Assembly: GCA_026874595.1 (NCBI GenBank)
Contig: CM049317.1
Span: 11,502,382-11,566,381 of the forward strand
Source of the DNA: Sipunculus nudus
Taxonomy: Eukaryota; Annelida; Sipuncula; Golfingiida; Sipunculidae
DNA length: 64,000 bases
Reading direction: 5' to 3'
Shown here piece after piece: positions 25,211 through 38,719 of the stretch; positions within the stretch are counted from its first letter, which is position 1, and each line of letters begins with the position of its first letter. The position numbers and the translations under genes were made by a program. The notes below the pieces were generated by a model. The model made no database searches. It was not told where the DNA came from and saw nothing but the letters and a program-made list of their open reading frames with translations.

Positions 25211-25660
25211 TGGTGGTGTGATGGTCGGGGCGCTGGACTAGTGACCGCATGGTTGTGTGTTAACGTCCTGGTCTGACCTCCTTCCCCATCCTGGCCAAAA
25301 TCTCGACCACAACTTGACCAGGGTGCGCTCTCCACCCATGTTTGAATGGGTACTAGTCATGGGCGGAAGGTAAAACGAATAACCTTTTCCTGTTATGGCT
25401 GCTTTGGTGGTGCTCCCCGGTGGAATAAGAAAAGCTACAAGAACCAGAACAGTAATAAATTATTAAGCAGGATTACACTGACATCGTCGGTGATCTCAGG
25501 GTATAATTCCGCACCTTTCCCATAATGCAGTGGTTATATCCTGCACTTGTTCTTAAATTCTTTCACTTTACTGCTTGCTGTGGTCAGGTTTTTAGCACCG
25601 GGGGCTGGGGTAACCAAGGTTTCAAACCTGGATACACAATGCTAAAATAATGAACCACAC
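25211..25660 (+). mobile_element. SINE-like repeat with tRNA-like head
   Basis: The head (GGTGTGATGGTCGGGGCGC ... GGTTGTGTGTTAACGTCC) has spacing like pol III box A and box B, although box B is degenerate. The later block (GCTCCCCGGTGGAATAAGAAAAGCTACAAG, then TGACATCGTCGGTGATCTCAG) has a diverged counterpart near 35500-35650, which shows it is a dispersed repeat. Borders are approximate. Confidence 0.4.
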
Positions 25661-25695
25661 TTATGATGGTTAACAGACTTCAGCTATAAAAATAT

Positions 25696-27044
25696 TTTAT
25701 TTAGAAACAAATATTAAGGTAAAGGCCTTATCATTTACAGGACTTACAGATTTATTCAATCTATGATGAAGTTTGCACAGTGGAAATTAACAGGATTTGA
25801 GCATAATGAAACAAAACGCATACACACAGTCACAGTTAACAGATTAATAAAATGTAGATTATGAAACATGTATGTTATACTTTTAAAAAAAAGTAAAATA
25901 CAGTTCTGTGAAATGACACCTTTTATCTGGTATACTTGCACTGAATGATAAAATATGTATTTAAAGAGAGTATAACACATAAAATAAAAACCTGGGTATT
26001 TTAAGTATGAAATATCAAATAACAAAATAAGACGAGACTAGAACAGATTATCAAGAGAATTATAAGTATAACATCAATCAAGGTTCATATCAAATATAAA
26101 CTGTTTAACATTACTGTTACCCTGTGTCTAAGTCTCTGGGTGTCAAAATCACAAACAAGATGTTAAAAATGCATTTGTGATAAAGCAACAGTGTCTCGCA
26201 AATCAGTGTCATCTTGAATAAGTCTAGTAAAGTGAATAAAACATGACCCCCAAACCAATGAATATTAAAAAAATGTATAAAATCTAAAAAAAAGGTGTTA
26301 TATAATTGAATGTCTATTCTAATAAAATATTTTTTTAATTGTAGAAAATGTGATAAGCAATCTTTCAAGATTACAAAAAATAACAAGTTAAATGTTAAAA
26401 AGTAGATTGCTTAGCTTCAACAGTTTTACCCTGTCTCTGTTAAAAAAATTGCAAAATAAAATGTGTGATGGAATGGTAAATATATAATTTCACATTTTGC
26501 ATACAAGGGGACTAGCAGTCATATTTACCCGTAATCTATAGTTCTGTAAATCTCTGAGCCTCAGGATTTCAGCATTTTACCTCTGAGGCTCAGGTGGGAA
26601 TTGGATTCAGGACCTTTTTGACTAACGTCAAATGCCTTACCTCATATTAAGTCTGTTATATTAACTACAATGACATTATACCCCATACTTCATAAATAGG
26701 TATCACTTAGTTATATTGCTTATGCATTGTTGCTGTTGAATAAGCTAACGAGTCCTAAACTTGTTGTCTACTTTAAAAGAACTGCAGTTTTTAACCAGTC
26801 AGGTATCAATAGAAATAATAATAATGAAAAATTTCTAAGCAATATGACCTCTGTACATTTACCCTGTTGTGATTATTATGCACTTATTTTGGTGCGGTTT
26901 TTTACATATTGCATTAAATAATGATAAAAATCATTAACCAAGGAAAATATTTCCCTACAAATTCACCGTCCAATGCAGATGCTCAGCAGTGACTGGTGGT
27001 TTTGCAGCTGTATGGTCTTTCCTCTGCTTAGGCCCAAATGTATT
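25696..27044 (-). promoter_or_regulatory. Probable 3' UTR of the NWD-like gene
   Basis: Downstream of the stop at 27045 on the minus strand there is AT-rich sequence with no supported ORF. Minus-strand AATAAA hexamers lie at 25751-25756 and 25696-25701, so the transcript may extend about 1.3 kb. An imperfect inverted repeat (CTGAGCCTCAG/CTGAGGCTCAG, about 26556-26593) lies inside. The extent is inferred. Confidence 0.3.
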
Positions 27045-30000
27045 TCAAACAATGCAACAAGATTTGCTTCCTCCTGACTCTGTCTGTTTTCTACTGAGAC
27101 TAACACTCATCACTTTGCTGGCAGATGATTTGGCAGAATTGGTCATTGTTTCTAATGTTTTATGATTAACAGGTGCTAAAGTCAATGGTGCAAATAACAA
27201 TTTCTTATCCAAATTATGCTTCTTGTCAAGAACCTCTGATTTTTCAATATCGTACAACTTCAGAGGTAGAAACTGTCCATTTTTACACCCTAGGATTAAA
27301 GTGTAACCTCCATGCAGAGTCTGTAATGATGTGACCTCTGAATGTGTGGGTACCGTGGCGACTATCTTGCCAGTCTTCACATCAGTAGCTTTGACACAGT
27401 CTATCGGGTCACCTGTAACCCAACAGACATATTTTCCATCCTCTGTCACTGTTACATGTTTAATGCACTTTCCTGGCTGAGATAGCGTCTTCTTGGCAAT
27501 TCCCCTTTTTAAATCGTACACAACAAGATGATCATCTACTGCCATGCTTCCCCCATCAGAAATGTCACATATGCGGGAATTCTTATGACAGGAAACTGAG
27601 AATATTTCATGATGTTCTTCAAGGTCATACATTATGACCTTGGGATCATTAGATTCAGAACCCAGGATCAGCAGTTTGTCATTTGATCCAGGGATTTCAA
27701 TAAGCTTGTTGAACTTTCCTTTTAAAGCAAATTCTGTTTGTTTAAAAGTCTTGTCCTTCAGGTCAAAAAGTACAAGTTTGCTTTGATCTGTTATACACGC
27801 AACTCTACACCCAACAAACACGGGTGAAAGTGCATTAATACAGAGCAATTCTTTCCCATGGATTTCATGTAAAGTAACCTTTGATTTTACCTTTCTCTTT
27901 GTCCCTTGATCTGATTCAGCCTTTGCGATTAGAAAATATGAGTTATCCTGACTGAATTTCAACTGTGTGACCTTCATGTTGTCCAAGATTAAGTGACTTT
28001 GAAGGTCACCTTGAGGAATATCAAGGACATATACCATCTGATCTCCCTGACATTGAACAACAATCCCCAAGTGAGTGCCATCATTTGTGCAAATCATATC
28101 CCTCAACTGTCCATATTCTCCAAAGTCCAAAAACGTCTTGCAGTTCTGGTCTTGGAGAAACCAACAATCTATTCCAAAATAATTTATCTGATGGTAGCCT
28201 AAGTTACTATCTAACCGGGTATATGTCTTCACAAATATAGCTCCATTGTTCTTGGACACAGCACACATATCAATGGGGTTTTTGAAGCAATGAATTGGTT
28301 TACGTGTTTTCTCTTTAAGCAGCTGGTTTAAGTCCCAGACTTGGATAGCTTGGCTGAGTTTAGCACTTGTGGCAGCCATATTGGCTGTTGGAGCAGTGAC
28401 TAAGGTGTAACGATCTCCTGTAGTTTGCGAGAACTGGATATTACAGAGGAGGTCTCCAGATGCTGCATCCCACAAGCACAAGATGGGACCAACCAAGGCC
28501 ACCACCTTATCATCATTCATAGTGTAAGCTGCACAGTCTGTGAAAAATGACTCCACTGATCCTAAGTTTCTCCATTCCATCATAACCCCTTTCTGGTCTT
28601 TTACACCAACAGAAAACAAATGTTTCTTTTTCACATTTACAATAACATGTTCCTGGTCCTGAGATAAGGCCAAAGTTGACACCTCTTGACAATATCTGTC
28701 ACCTTTCAGGAACTGTACATTTGGATATGAGGACTGGAATGAGAATTTGCCTGTTTGCTCTGCAAAATTTGAAGAGTTTGGATTCACATCAAAGAAACGC
28801 ACATCACATGAGACTGTATAACCAACCACCGCAATACTGCTTCTCGTTATTGCAAGCGAACTCGGTGAACTCTGACCTGTCAGTGAGGCAAGCTTATTAT
28901 GGTCATTCAAGTTGTACATATCAATGTTATTACCACAGCTAACCAAGATATGATTTTCATCATCTGTAACACCAGCAGTGACGTAATTTGCAACATCAGC
29001 AAGATATGGCAGCCTCTGTAGTTTACATCCATCAATTCTGCGGTACAGGTCCCCCTTGCGACAGACAAGATTTTCTGTCACTATTAAGTTATGCTTGAAT
29101 TCCCCTTGCGGACTGCTTATTCTGTACTCACACTGACCAGACAGCAAATCATATGATGCCAGATCAGCTGTATGTTGATAAGTTTCCACTATCACTTTTG
29201 ATTTGTTATCCAAGTGAACATCTGTATAGCGACTGGTCGCAAGGTTGGCAGTTTCTATAACATTTTCGATGTCACCTGACTTCAGATCCCAAAATGCAAC
29301 ATCACCTTCTTCTGTGACCGTCACTAGGTGACGTGAATCATGAGAAAACTCAAGATCAGTCACCCTTTTAGTGAAACCTTCAAGTGAGTGCATCAGAGCA
29401 GGGCTTGGGCCTTCAAAGCATTGACTGGAGGGGAGCAATGCGCAAGTCTTCCGTCCTTCTTCTTTGCAACCTGACAGCAATTTCCCGACATCATCAAATA
29501 ATGAACTAATTCCATGTAACCTGCCAATAAGTTCTGCAGCAAGAGCCCCTGGCATTACTTTAAGTGCCGAAGCAGCACGGCGAATCGTTCCTTCAACCAG
29601 CTGTATCGCAGATAGGTCAGCCATGTAGTCTTTTGCCATTACGAGATCTTCTAAGTAATCCTGATGACTACATGCCTTCAGCTTTGCTGATATCCATTCA
29701 AATGATGTGAACATATCTTTCAGGTTGCTGTATTGTTTACTGTTAAGCTGATGGTATGGTAGTTCCATCAACTTCCGCTTGTTGTACAGAGTTACAGTTT
29801 TGCCGTCCTGGACTCTTGTCCAAAACAGCGGTTGTCTGGACACTCTCCTGTCTGCCTCAGAATCACGATTCTCTATTTTCATACGGACTGCAATCTTCTC
29901 TGGATAAGTGAATGGTTTCTTCCTACCATCTGCCCACTTTCCAGAGAAATAATCTGCCAGACCTTCGTGGATCTTCTCCTTAAATGATGAATTCTGCAAG

Positions 30001-33000
30001 TACCGCTTAGATGCAACTTCCCTGAATTGCCTGTGATACCAAGATATGACAGTCACTCCACTAGCCTCTCGCTCTGTCAAGTAGCTATCAAGATGTTCAC
30101 GGATCCTTGTCCAAAGTACTGGTGGCACTCTCCGCACTGGTGGCAACCAGAAGGAAAAGATTGCATTCAGGACATCATCATCTAGTGATAGTATATCCTC
30201 CAGTTCTACCTCACTAAGTCCATTCCTGGAACATGTTATATATGATAATGAGTGAGTGACAAATGTTTTCCCATATTGCACTTCAAGCCTTTCAAACAGT
30301 GTATTGATGACTCCAGGAACGGAATGCTGAAGCTGGTCCGGAGACACTTCAGTGTAGGAGTGCCAGCGGCTGACTTCATCAAATACCAACTTTGTATACA
30401 AAGGCAGACTACAAGCTCCAAAAGCAGATTTCACAATACTGAACTGCTTATTCGTCAATGTGCACCCAGCATGGTCTAACCAGTCTTTTAATATATCGTA
30501 ACATGTGGCCTGGTTTAGTGGAAGTACTTCTTCAAAGTTGCTTGTAGGCACAACAGAGTGTAGGTGGTCTTTTATGATGTGGTACTCTCCACTACACAGT
30601 GTGGACACGATGATTTTGACTCTTGGAGGTAATTTTCGCGGAAGCCACATCAAATTGCTGACTTTCTGGATATCTGATAGCTGGTCCAAGGAATCGAGGA
30701 AAATGACCATAGGTGTAATTTCACTGGCTTCCTATATTAAAATAATAATGAAAATGATCTTTGATGACAATTACTTACCAAATAGTTTTACAGGTTTATG
30801 AAAGTTACTGGTAGAAGGTGCTACAGTTGATAAATCAATGTGGTCCTATACTGTTCATTTACGTTTCTTATTAACTCGTGCATTCAACTGATGATAACCT
30901 GTATTCTCAAGAAAAAATGCTCTTTTTCCTATTTGACCTTTTAAATATTTTAATTTTTATATGTAGAAATATTAAATTATCTTAACATGGATCAAAATGA
31001 AAATAAACTGAATTATGAAATATCGTATTTTATTCACAAAACTGTGTAAAACGTACATAATACATATGAGATATAAAGGGGTAAATGAAAAGTCAATCTT
31101 CAATGTGAAGCTAATTGGTCTTCAGAGATATTTTCACGAATCATGAATGAATTACCTCGATCAAAGCCTTGAACTGGGCTACCATTGCCTGGTAACTGTC
31201 TGGTGTATCTAGGTCCTTCTTCTGCAAAAGCTGGGCGATCTGTTGACAAACACTGACCAACATGCCTTCCAATGAAGAGCTCTGAGGAGAGGTGCCTGCA
31301 ATGATATTCAGACAAACAACAGATAAAGAAGAAATATTAACTTAAAAAGAGGAATCGTGAAAGTCAGAGCCACAGTCATTATTAACATTGTAGAAAAGTA
31401 AATAATGATATAAATATCAGCTACAAAGTCATGATTTCCCTAAGATGAACTTTCATGTGCATCAAACCACAATCAAACTACCACTAAATTCTATTTCTTT
31501 TTCACCTGTAATCAGTTTGTACCGTCAGATTGGGCTCCAGAACACATTTTCCATTAAAAGTTCATCTATATCCTCCTTTTTGTTTCAATACTGCCTATTA
31601 GCCCTTCAAGTATAGGTTCATAAGTGAAAATGGGTGCTTTGGTCAAAATATGAAAGAAGATTACAGTGTGGAGCAAATATATAAGATGACTAGGATTTAA
31701 ATTCTTTATAAAAACTTCCTGTTTTCAAAATTTATCTTCACTCTTATCGTTGTGCCTTCTGGATGAGTACTAGCCGTGACAACCCGACTCAGTAGGCAAT
31801 CGGATAACTGGGCTGGTAAGCCTACTCGAGTCGTGATACTAGTAATATAGAGGAATGTATCGCAGTGGTCTTGCATCTGGTTGCATTCATATTGTGGTAA
31901 ATGGCCCGTAATCTCAATATTATGCTTAGAATTGTGAATAAACACAAAAGTATATATGTGAGCTCGCAACCTAAACTGAAACACGGTCTCCATGGACATG
32001 GGCCATTTCCTGTGTCGCCTGCAAGTTGCCTGCGTCCTGTAACCCGTGCGAGCCATGCTTGTGTTCATGCGGTCATTAATTCAACAAACATGCCGAAGGG
32101 TTTACCAATGTGCTGGGTTAAACAAGAACTTTTCTCGCTCATATTTGGTATTATTAGAAAGTACACAAAAAATGCTAACGGATGGTCTGGTTTATGTTGA
32201 CTGACAGTGCACCTGTAGCCCAAGAAGCGTTTTCAGAAATGACGAAAATATTTGCATCTTCATAAGGCGATCCTCAGACGTAGATGTCATGACACTTGTA
32301 ATCTGGTCGTAATGCCAGAGGGTCAATATGACGCTAGGTGAGTACTGGTTTGAGGTGTTGTGCAACCAAGGAGGCTGAAGTCGAGCTGAGGGTGATTGTA
32401 GCCCTCCAATACAAACTGTTAAAATCTCAATAAAACATAAGTTTTACTCTAATATCTTAACTAGCTATCAATCCTGAGTTATTTCTGACTCTTTGAATAG
32501 AAAACCTGATATGAGAAAATCTGAATGGCTAACTAGGTCACACATCTTCACATGAAAGCCTGGAGACTTATTCAAGAAACAGTGACAACACAAGGATGTA
32601 CTTCTAATCACAATAAAGTGTTCTGTCTCTTACCTAAAAACCTGAGTATAACATGACAATTTTCCTTGCCTCCCTCACTGTGGATCATGCTGGCAGCTTT
32701 GGCCATCACTGAAGTTTTTCCACATCCGCTCTCACCAAAAATAACCAAATGTGAGCTTGAATCCCCATTAACAAAGTCCATGACTTTCTTGAGCACATCC
32801 TTTCTCCCATGAAAGCCCTCACACCGAGACTTACAGAGCCGTAAATGTTGGAGCACTTCCAACACGATTCCACTTTTAGGAACTCCTGTCTGTTTTTGGA
32901 TTACTCCCAGGATCTTGTTTTTCATGACATGTTCAAATGCTTTACATAAATCCATGAGGTATTTCTGGTGTTTTGTGGTGCTTATCCCATCCTCCTTGTC

Positions 33001-36000
33001 CCACTCTATATTATAAGATAACACATTATGTTCTTGTAATTTTGTGATTACATCTTTCTTGATTAGCTGTGACAGTAGTCCTTGAGCTTCAGCGTCAATC
33101 ATGCCATTGTCTGGAAGGATATCGGTAAATCTTGGAGCTCTTGAATGGACAATGTTGTCCTTGAGGTCAGTGATTTGTCTCCATATACAGATCTGTGATT
33201 CTGGGTTCTTTGATTTTAAAAGCCCTTCATGAATTTCATCAGCAGTCACTATAAAAAAAGATACAACTACCAGAAATGTGGTGATCAATGAAAACACAAA
33301 ATATTAATAAATTCCTTAAGGGATATCAAATAAAATATTCACTTTATTACTAACATGATTCCTTCTTACCAAAATAGCCATTTATTTAAATCATGTGACT
33401 TTGTATATTTAATGTAATACATTGAATTTCAATTTACATCCACAGTCAGAATGAATATTTTATAGCTATTTATAGGAAATTTCTAGTTGTGATATTTAGA
33501 TTGCTATTAAACTAGTGCTTATTAGAAAACTTATCTAGAAGGCTCAATAAAAACATACCAGAATCATCATATCAATCTTGTCAAATATTCATACCTTCAG
33601 AACACCCTACCAACAGGCCACTGGTCTATCCTAAAAGTCTGCATACATAAAATGGAGATATTAATGTAACATGTTTCATGTTGTGTGCAAATATAGTTAA
33701 TCTTAGTTAATATAGTTAATTACCAGAGATGAAATATCTGCGTGAAGCCTCCTCAGTGAGCTGTGAAGACTGTACAGCTGATGTTACCCCATGTCTCAGC
33801 AAGCTCTGTATCTGTTCAAACGTTTTCCACCAGCTGTCCCTCGCCTGCTTCCTCTTCTCTGCAGAATCCTGATAGACAAAGTCTTGAATGAACATTTTAG
33901 GATTTGATAATTTTTGTTTTCTCACAGTGGTTTACTATGTATTTTCTCTCATTAATCTGTCAAATAGATAAACTGGGACATAACATTTTAGTTTTGTCTT
34001 TCCAAATAACTGTCCAAATTTGATTGAATTTTGCACATATACTTCTCAAACATAATTCAATACAGTAAATTTTCGAAATCACTTTCACCAATGGGTCTCC
34101 TCAATAAAATTTTCATATTTTCAAGGTGGTCGTCTAAGAAAAGTTTCATATAAAGAGCAAAAAAGAAATGAGACCTTCAAGAAGGGGTCAGTATTTTGAG
34201 GTGGTTGCTAAAATGATGTGGTCCTTAGGGCAGGTTTTACTGTACTTTTATTTTTCACAATCAAATATGTCATTAAACAAATGAAGAGTATCTAAAAATT
34301 AAATGTTTTAGTTTTACATTCAATTTTAATATAAGGTAATTTGCAAGTTTACATTCAGTTAAACTTTCATGTATTATGAAACTAACCTTGTGATTATAAT
34401 CAGGATACTGTGAGCTTATAGGTAAGAGCTGCCTGACTGGTGGTATTTTATTTGTGTCACACTGGTACCAGAGGTTCAACAATGCAGTTTCCTTCCCAGA
34501 ATTCTCCAGGGCCTGACAGATGATGTTGAACTCCTCCTCTGGAATCTGAGCAGGGAATGGCCGATAACCATACTTCTGACCAAGAAGCACCTGAAACATT
34601 TAGTTTAGTGATGTATGACACTACACTACAGGTATTTAAACATTAAACTAAAGGCATGTGTAAACTATAACAAATATATATGATTATAATCATGAATATC
34701 CAATCAAAGTGTTCTAAGTAAAGATATTTTTATTTAACTCAGACTCGAGCTCTCTGACTCAATAATGTTAAGCTATGGCTCATCAGTGGTTGTCATGGTA
34801 TCAGGGTATGATATGAGGTATGAGGTAATGGATATACTCTTGAGTTTACTGGAATATCCAAGAGCAATATCTGAATTTTATCAAACAATTTTAAGATTAA
34901 CTGTGCCACTTACAACAATGCATGGCCCTGCAGATAACCTTTGACATTTGTGGATCTCTTTGATGCAAAGGTCAGAGGTCATGTGGTCATCCTGAGCTTC
35001 CTCTGTCACTCCCCATCTCATGTCAACGACCTTAAGAAATAACATGAAGGTTTGCTATGAAGGGTTCTTATATCTACTGGACTATTTTACGAGTCCATAT
35101 CACATTGATTTTGTATCTTTTTTACATATATGTTTACATGCTTATATAAAAGGGTAATATGTTATAGACACAATACACCTGCACCTGTTAGACACCTGCA
35201 CCTGCTTCAACAAAACAATATTTGAAAATTTGAGGCGTTTACCTGTCTTTATGTCGAGCTAGATCTCATCAGAATCTCATCATTCATCATTCCCAAATTG
35301 ATAACTGACCTTAAGCATTAACTCCACACTGCTGAAAGGGACATATACAATGAAAATTATCCAAGTATTTCTTATCCTTAGAAAACCTAAGTACATTGTA
35401 CATCTGCTGAGTTCCTTTTAAGTTTCAGACTATGTGACTGGGCGGAGGTACTGATTTCCTCATATTTTATTTCATATACTGCTATCACCCAGGCCTGGTG
35501 TCTAAAGCTGATATAGCTGCTTGGGTTGTATGCTCCCCAAGCCGTGAGAAAAGCTAAAAGAATGAACAGGCCTGAAAGACCAGAAAGGCAAAGTGTGTAG
35601 TCGGATGAGACTGACATTGATGGTGATATCAGACTATATACTGACAACTTGTTTTTAAGCCTGTGGGTCCTGTAATCATTCCCATTCACCACTTTGTCAT
35701 AATAGTGAGGAACCCCCAAAGATGCACTTGTTTGTGAGTGATATACAACTGTGGGGCTAATTAAGCCTTCCTATTAAGGTGAAAATGTGAAGAATCTCAT
35801 CACTTTGGTGGGGATTTGAACTCATGTCCTGCCAGTTTCAAGTCCTGTACACTCTACCCCTGGACCACAAAAACTTGGTATATATAAAAAAATTATTTCT
35901 CACCTGGAACTGGAGTCCATGTTGGTTACAGAACAGCTGTATCTTGGGGTACACGTGCTCCAAGAGTGCATTCCTCTCACAGATCATATCTGTAAACAAA

Positions 36001-36461
36001 ATATATTTTTTAACATAATAATTAAGCCCCAGTGCCTTAATACATCCCCCTCAACTCTGGTGATTTTGAGTCCCCAAACAAACTATTTTTTTGTAAGCAA
36101 GAAAAAAACTGCCATATATTATTTGTATTAAATGATACAACCACAAATGTATCTCAATTTCACAGAATTTGACATCTAAGGGTCATGATATAAATGGGAT
36201 GGTCAGTCATAGAAGTAAACAAATTCAAGTAAGTGAAGTCAGACAAATCAGGATTCTAAATGGGATGGGACCCTCCTTAAGGATTTTAAATGCCACTCAG
36301 TGATAAGTTAGAGGTCCAGGGCATTGATTAGGCTGACTATATTATATTTGATTACCTGTGAAGGTGGAGCTGATGAAGACTCTGACGACTGATGGAGACG
36401 CCTGGGGGAGGTTTGTCAGCCTCCCACTCAGGATGTGCCTTACATTCACGGTGTCTGACAT
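27045..36461 (-). CDS. NACHT and WD-repeat domain protein (NWD1/NWD2-like)
   Basis: Eight phase-compatible coding exons: 36461-36356, 35989-35904, 35030-34914, 34590-34387, 33868-33724, 33248-32634, 31295-31156 and 30731-27045, encoding 1699 residues. NWD2 has a similar length. The N-terminus has the DUF4062-type signature VVRVFISSTFTDM (about 24-37) and VVDMRWGV. Then come a NACHT P-loop GESGCGKTS (391-399), GTSPQSSS, and a Walker B strand VIFLDSLDQL (480-489). From about residue 920 to 1640 WD-type blades occur (for example VAFWDLKSGD, LCLWDAASGD, IQVWDLNQL). The protein ends in CCIV, a CaaX-like tetrapeptide. By family, it is a cytosolic STAND ATPase whose WD propeller may gate oligomerisation; the ligand is unknown. 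The start is the first ATG in frame with the conserved N-terminus; an upstream ATG frame closes at once. Vertebrate NWD1 versus NWD2 orthology cannot be decided here. Confidence 0.9.
35390..35880. mobile_element. SINE-like repeats in NWD-like gene intron
   Basis: The part at about 35500-35650 resembles the distal block of 25211-25660 in the same orientation (GCTCCCC, GAGAAAAGCTAAAAG, GATGGTGATATCAG). At 35811-35870 there is a minus-strand tRNA-like head: box B as GAGTTCAAATCCC and box A as TGGTCCAGGGGTAGAG. The two parts point in opposite directions, so this may be two adjoining elements. Confidence 0.4.
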
Positions 36462-36576
36462 CTCCAGTATTTCTCATGCTGACATTATTATTCCTGAAAT
36501 CAAAGAAACACGAGAAGCTTTGCAATGAAATTTAATTGAATTCCTTATCCTGGGAAAAGATATCTGGACAATTAAA

Positions 36577-36652
<76 letters not shown>
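36577..36652. repeat. (AAT)n-(ATT)n inverted triplet repeat
   Basis: About 54 bp of AAT repeats run directly into about 22 bp of ATT repeats, giving a self-complementary block. It lies in the presumed 5' UTR intron of the NWD-like gene. The flanking sequence to about 36860 is also extremely AT-rich. Confidence 0.9.
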
Positions 36653-36653
<1 letters not shown>

Positions 36654-37314
36654 AATTATTTAATAGCTGTAATATATATTAAATAATAAAAAATTATAAA
36701 CATAATGATTATCATTATTAAATATTTAAATAATTATTATGATAATAATAATGTAATAATAAAAGCTATAATTAATTATTTTTGTATAATTATTATAAGT
36801 ATTGTTATTTATCATTATCATTAATTTTGTAAAAAAATAATAATAATAGTTATTATGATAATAGTAAAATATACTGCATCATAAGGAAATGCCAGTATAA
36901 TTATGGAAAGTCTAAATAATAAATTATTTGAAGCATGTCAGGAGATCGGGGATGCAGTCTGTCGAGGGTTGACAGTAACTACCCTCTAAAGAGTAGCTAC
37001 TGAACTAGTGATCTATTCAAAATAAACCATAAAACATCCATTGTGAACAATTCTTAACAAAGGGGACGGCATTTCCACCAGATATAAACTTGTATGGACA
37101 TGTGTATATATGCAGGGAATATATGTTACCAACAGCAACATATTTCACATAATTATAGCTTAATAGGTAACTTGTTCCTGCATGAGCATAACAAATTATT
37201 AATTATCATTAGCAATAACTTATATCAACCAAGCTTTAAATAACACTAATAAGCAGTGGTGACTATTTATAACATTAAACTACCCATTAATAAATCTGAG
37301 ATCAAACTACTTAC

Positions 37315-37600
37315 CATTCATCATTTGGTCACGGAATGCCCTGACCGGATTAGGTAGCAGGAACTAGATATATATCCTGATAAGGCGTGGAGGTTGCCAG
37401 GCAGAATCATAACAAATCCACGTGGCCGTGACCTTACTATTCGGTTGCCCATGCCGGTCTGAAATGCCCTGAGGGCATTCTCCCAACCAGCCAACAACGC
37501 CTTTACTGTTGTCTGCATTCTTGATAAGAGCATCGTAGCAGGATATTTGTGCACTACCGCCACCTTTGTAAACTCTGTGTTACTTTGTATCTTTCTCCTC
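37315..37600 (-). other. Probable non-coding first exon of the NWD-like gene
   Basis: On the minus strand a good donor GTAAGT (37314-37309) matches an acceptor CAG at 36496-36494 just upstream of the start codon exon. The sequence above the donor is less AT-rich than its surroundings, as expected of an exon or promoter-proximal region. If spliced this way the leader would contain a short upstream ORF that ends just before the main ATG. The 5' border is unknown. Confidence 0.35.
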
Positions 37601-37696
37601 TACTAAGACCTTTGATAACTGTAAGGAATGTCAACTCGTGACCATGACAATTTTAATTACAGCCGCTCGAATTATAATGCATTATTGTAATGATTG

Positions 37697-37728
37697 ATAA
37701 TAATAATAAAAATAAAAATAAAAATAAA

Positions 37729-37769
<41 letters not shown>

Positions 37770-37771
37770 TG

Positions 37772-37828
<57 letters not shown>
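37697..37828. repeat. Long (AAT)n-(ATT)n inverted triplet repeat
   Basis: About 70 bp of AAT/AAAAT repeats, the four-base interruption CAATG, then about 57 bp of ATT repeats. The arms can pair to form a very long hairpin. It lies 100-400 bp upstream of the putative first exon of the NWD-like gene. The open frames across it are artefacts of the triplet repeat. Confidence 0.9.
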
Positions 37829-38192
37829 GCAATAATGTCTTACCTTCGCCTTACCTTCGCCTTACATTACTGCAGTACGTTAATTAATGTATACCAGACT
37901 TAGCAAGAAATCACAAAAATTCTACAGAAAAGGTATATAAATAGGCGAATATCTGGCTCGAAGTACATGTACGAAAAAAATATCCACAGCCCATAGTATG
38001 GTCGTATTCTGTCTTTAGGTTCAAGCAGTGAGCATGCAAGCATTACAGAATTTATTTAAAGAAACCAGACACACATCCGATAATCCGACATCAACCTCGC
38101 CTGTAAAGACTAATTTATTTTACTTTTATTATTTGAGATATAGCAATCTAGTCTTTTCTGTTTAGCTCCGTCAGGGGCGAAACGTATTATGT

Positions 38193-38698
38193 CTTAAAGG
38201 GGCCCAATCACCTAAAAAGCATGTTGAATTAACATGTAAAATAAATTCTTCACTTTAAAATAAATTTGCACCTGCCAAAGTATTGCCCTGAAACCGTTTG
38301 CTTACTCCTGTAAGCGAGTATTAAAAAAAGTGGACCGGGCGCGATCAAAGGGGTCAATATAAACAAAGCGCGTGCATCGCCCGGCCACAACAGGTTGATC
38401 AGGAGATACCCTGACTGACCTTTACAAAAATATTGTAATACATGTTCCCGCTGGCTGGAATACCGCCTGTAAAGGCTTATAATCAGACCCCTAGTCACGA
38501 GGACTTGTTATGATTAACAGACACACGTGGACTGTGATTAACAACGCGCAGACCCATAACAAGGTATTAAACAGCCGTATACGAGATACTGAGACTGTGT
38601 GTTGGGTTGGTTGTCCAGGAAAACTTTTCACTCAAGCAAAACTGAACTGATAGTATGAAAGATAGGCATAATATTGCTCCTGATTATGTCCCTTTAAG
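38193..38698. mobile_element. TIR element related to the MITE at 52193
   Basis: The left end CTTAAAGGGGCCCAATCACC has the same GGGGCCCAATCACC terminus as 52193-52647. The right end, read on the other strand, is CTTAAAGGGACATAAT, an imperfect match. It is about 500 bp with no supported ORF. The right terminus is degenerate, so the border is less sure. Confidence 0.45.
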
Positions 38699-38719
38699 CT
38701 ACGATTCTTGTTACATGGT

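Noticed and set aside
27993-30801. Several plus-strand ORFs opposite the NWD-like gene
   Set aside because: They are shadows of the long conserved minus-strand exon.
31706-32460. Possible extra exon or transposon in the NWD-like gene between 31295 and 32634
   Set aside because: Flanking exons join in phase without it, the 120-codon frame has no family resemblance, and no terminal repeats were found.
37690-37903. Open frames of poly-Asn/Tyr or poly-Ile
   Set aside because: They are artefacts of AAT/ATT triplet repeats; the same applies to Tyr-Ile frames in (TA)n runs at 38942, 41681 and 56562.
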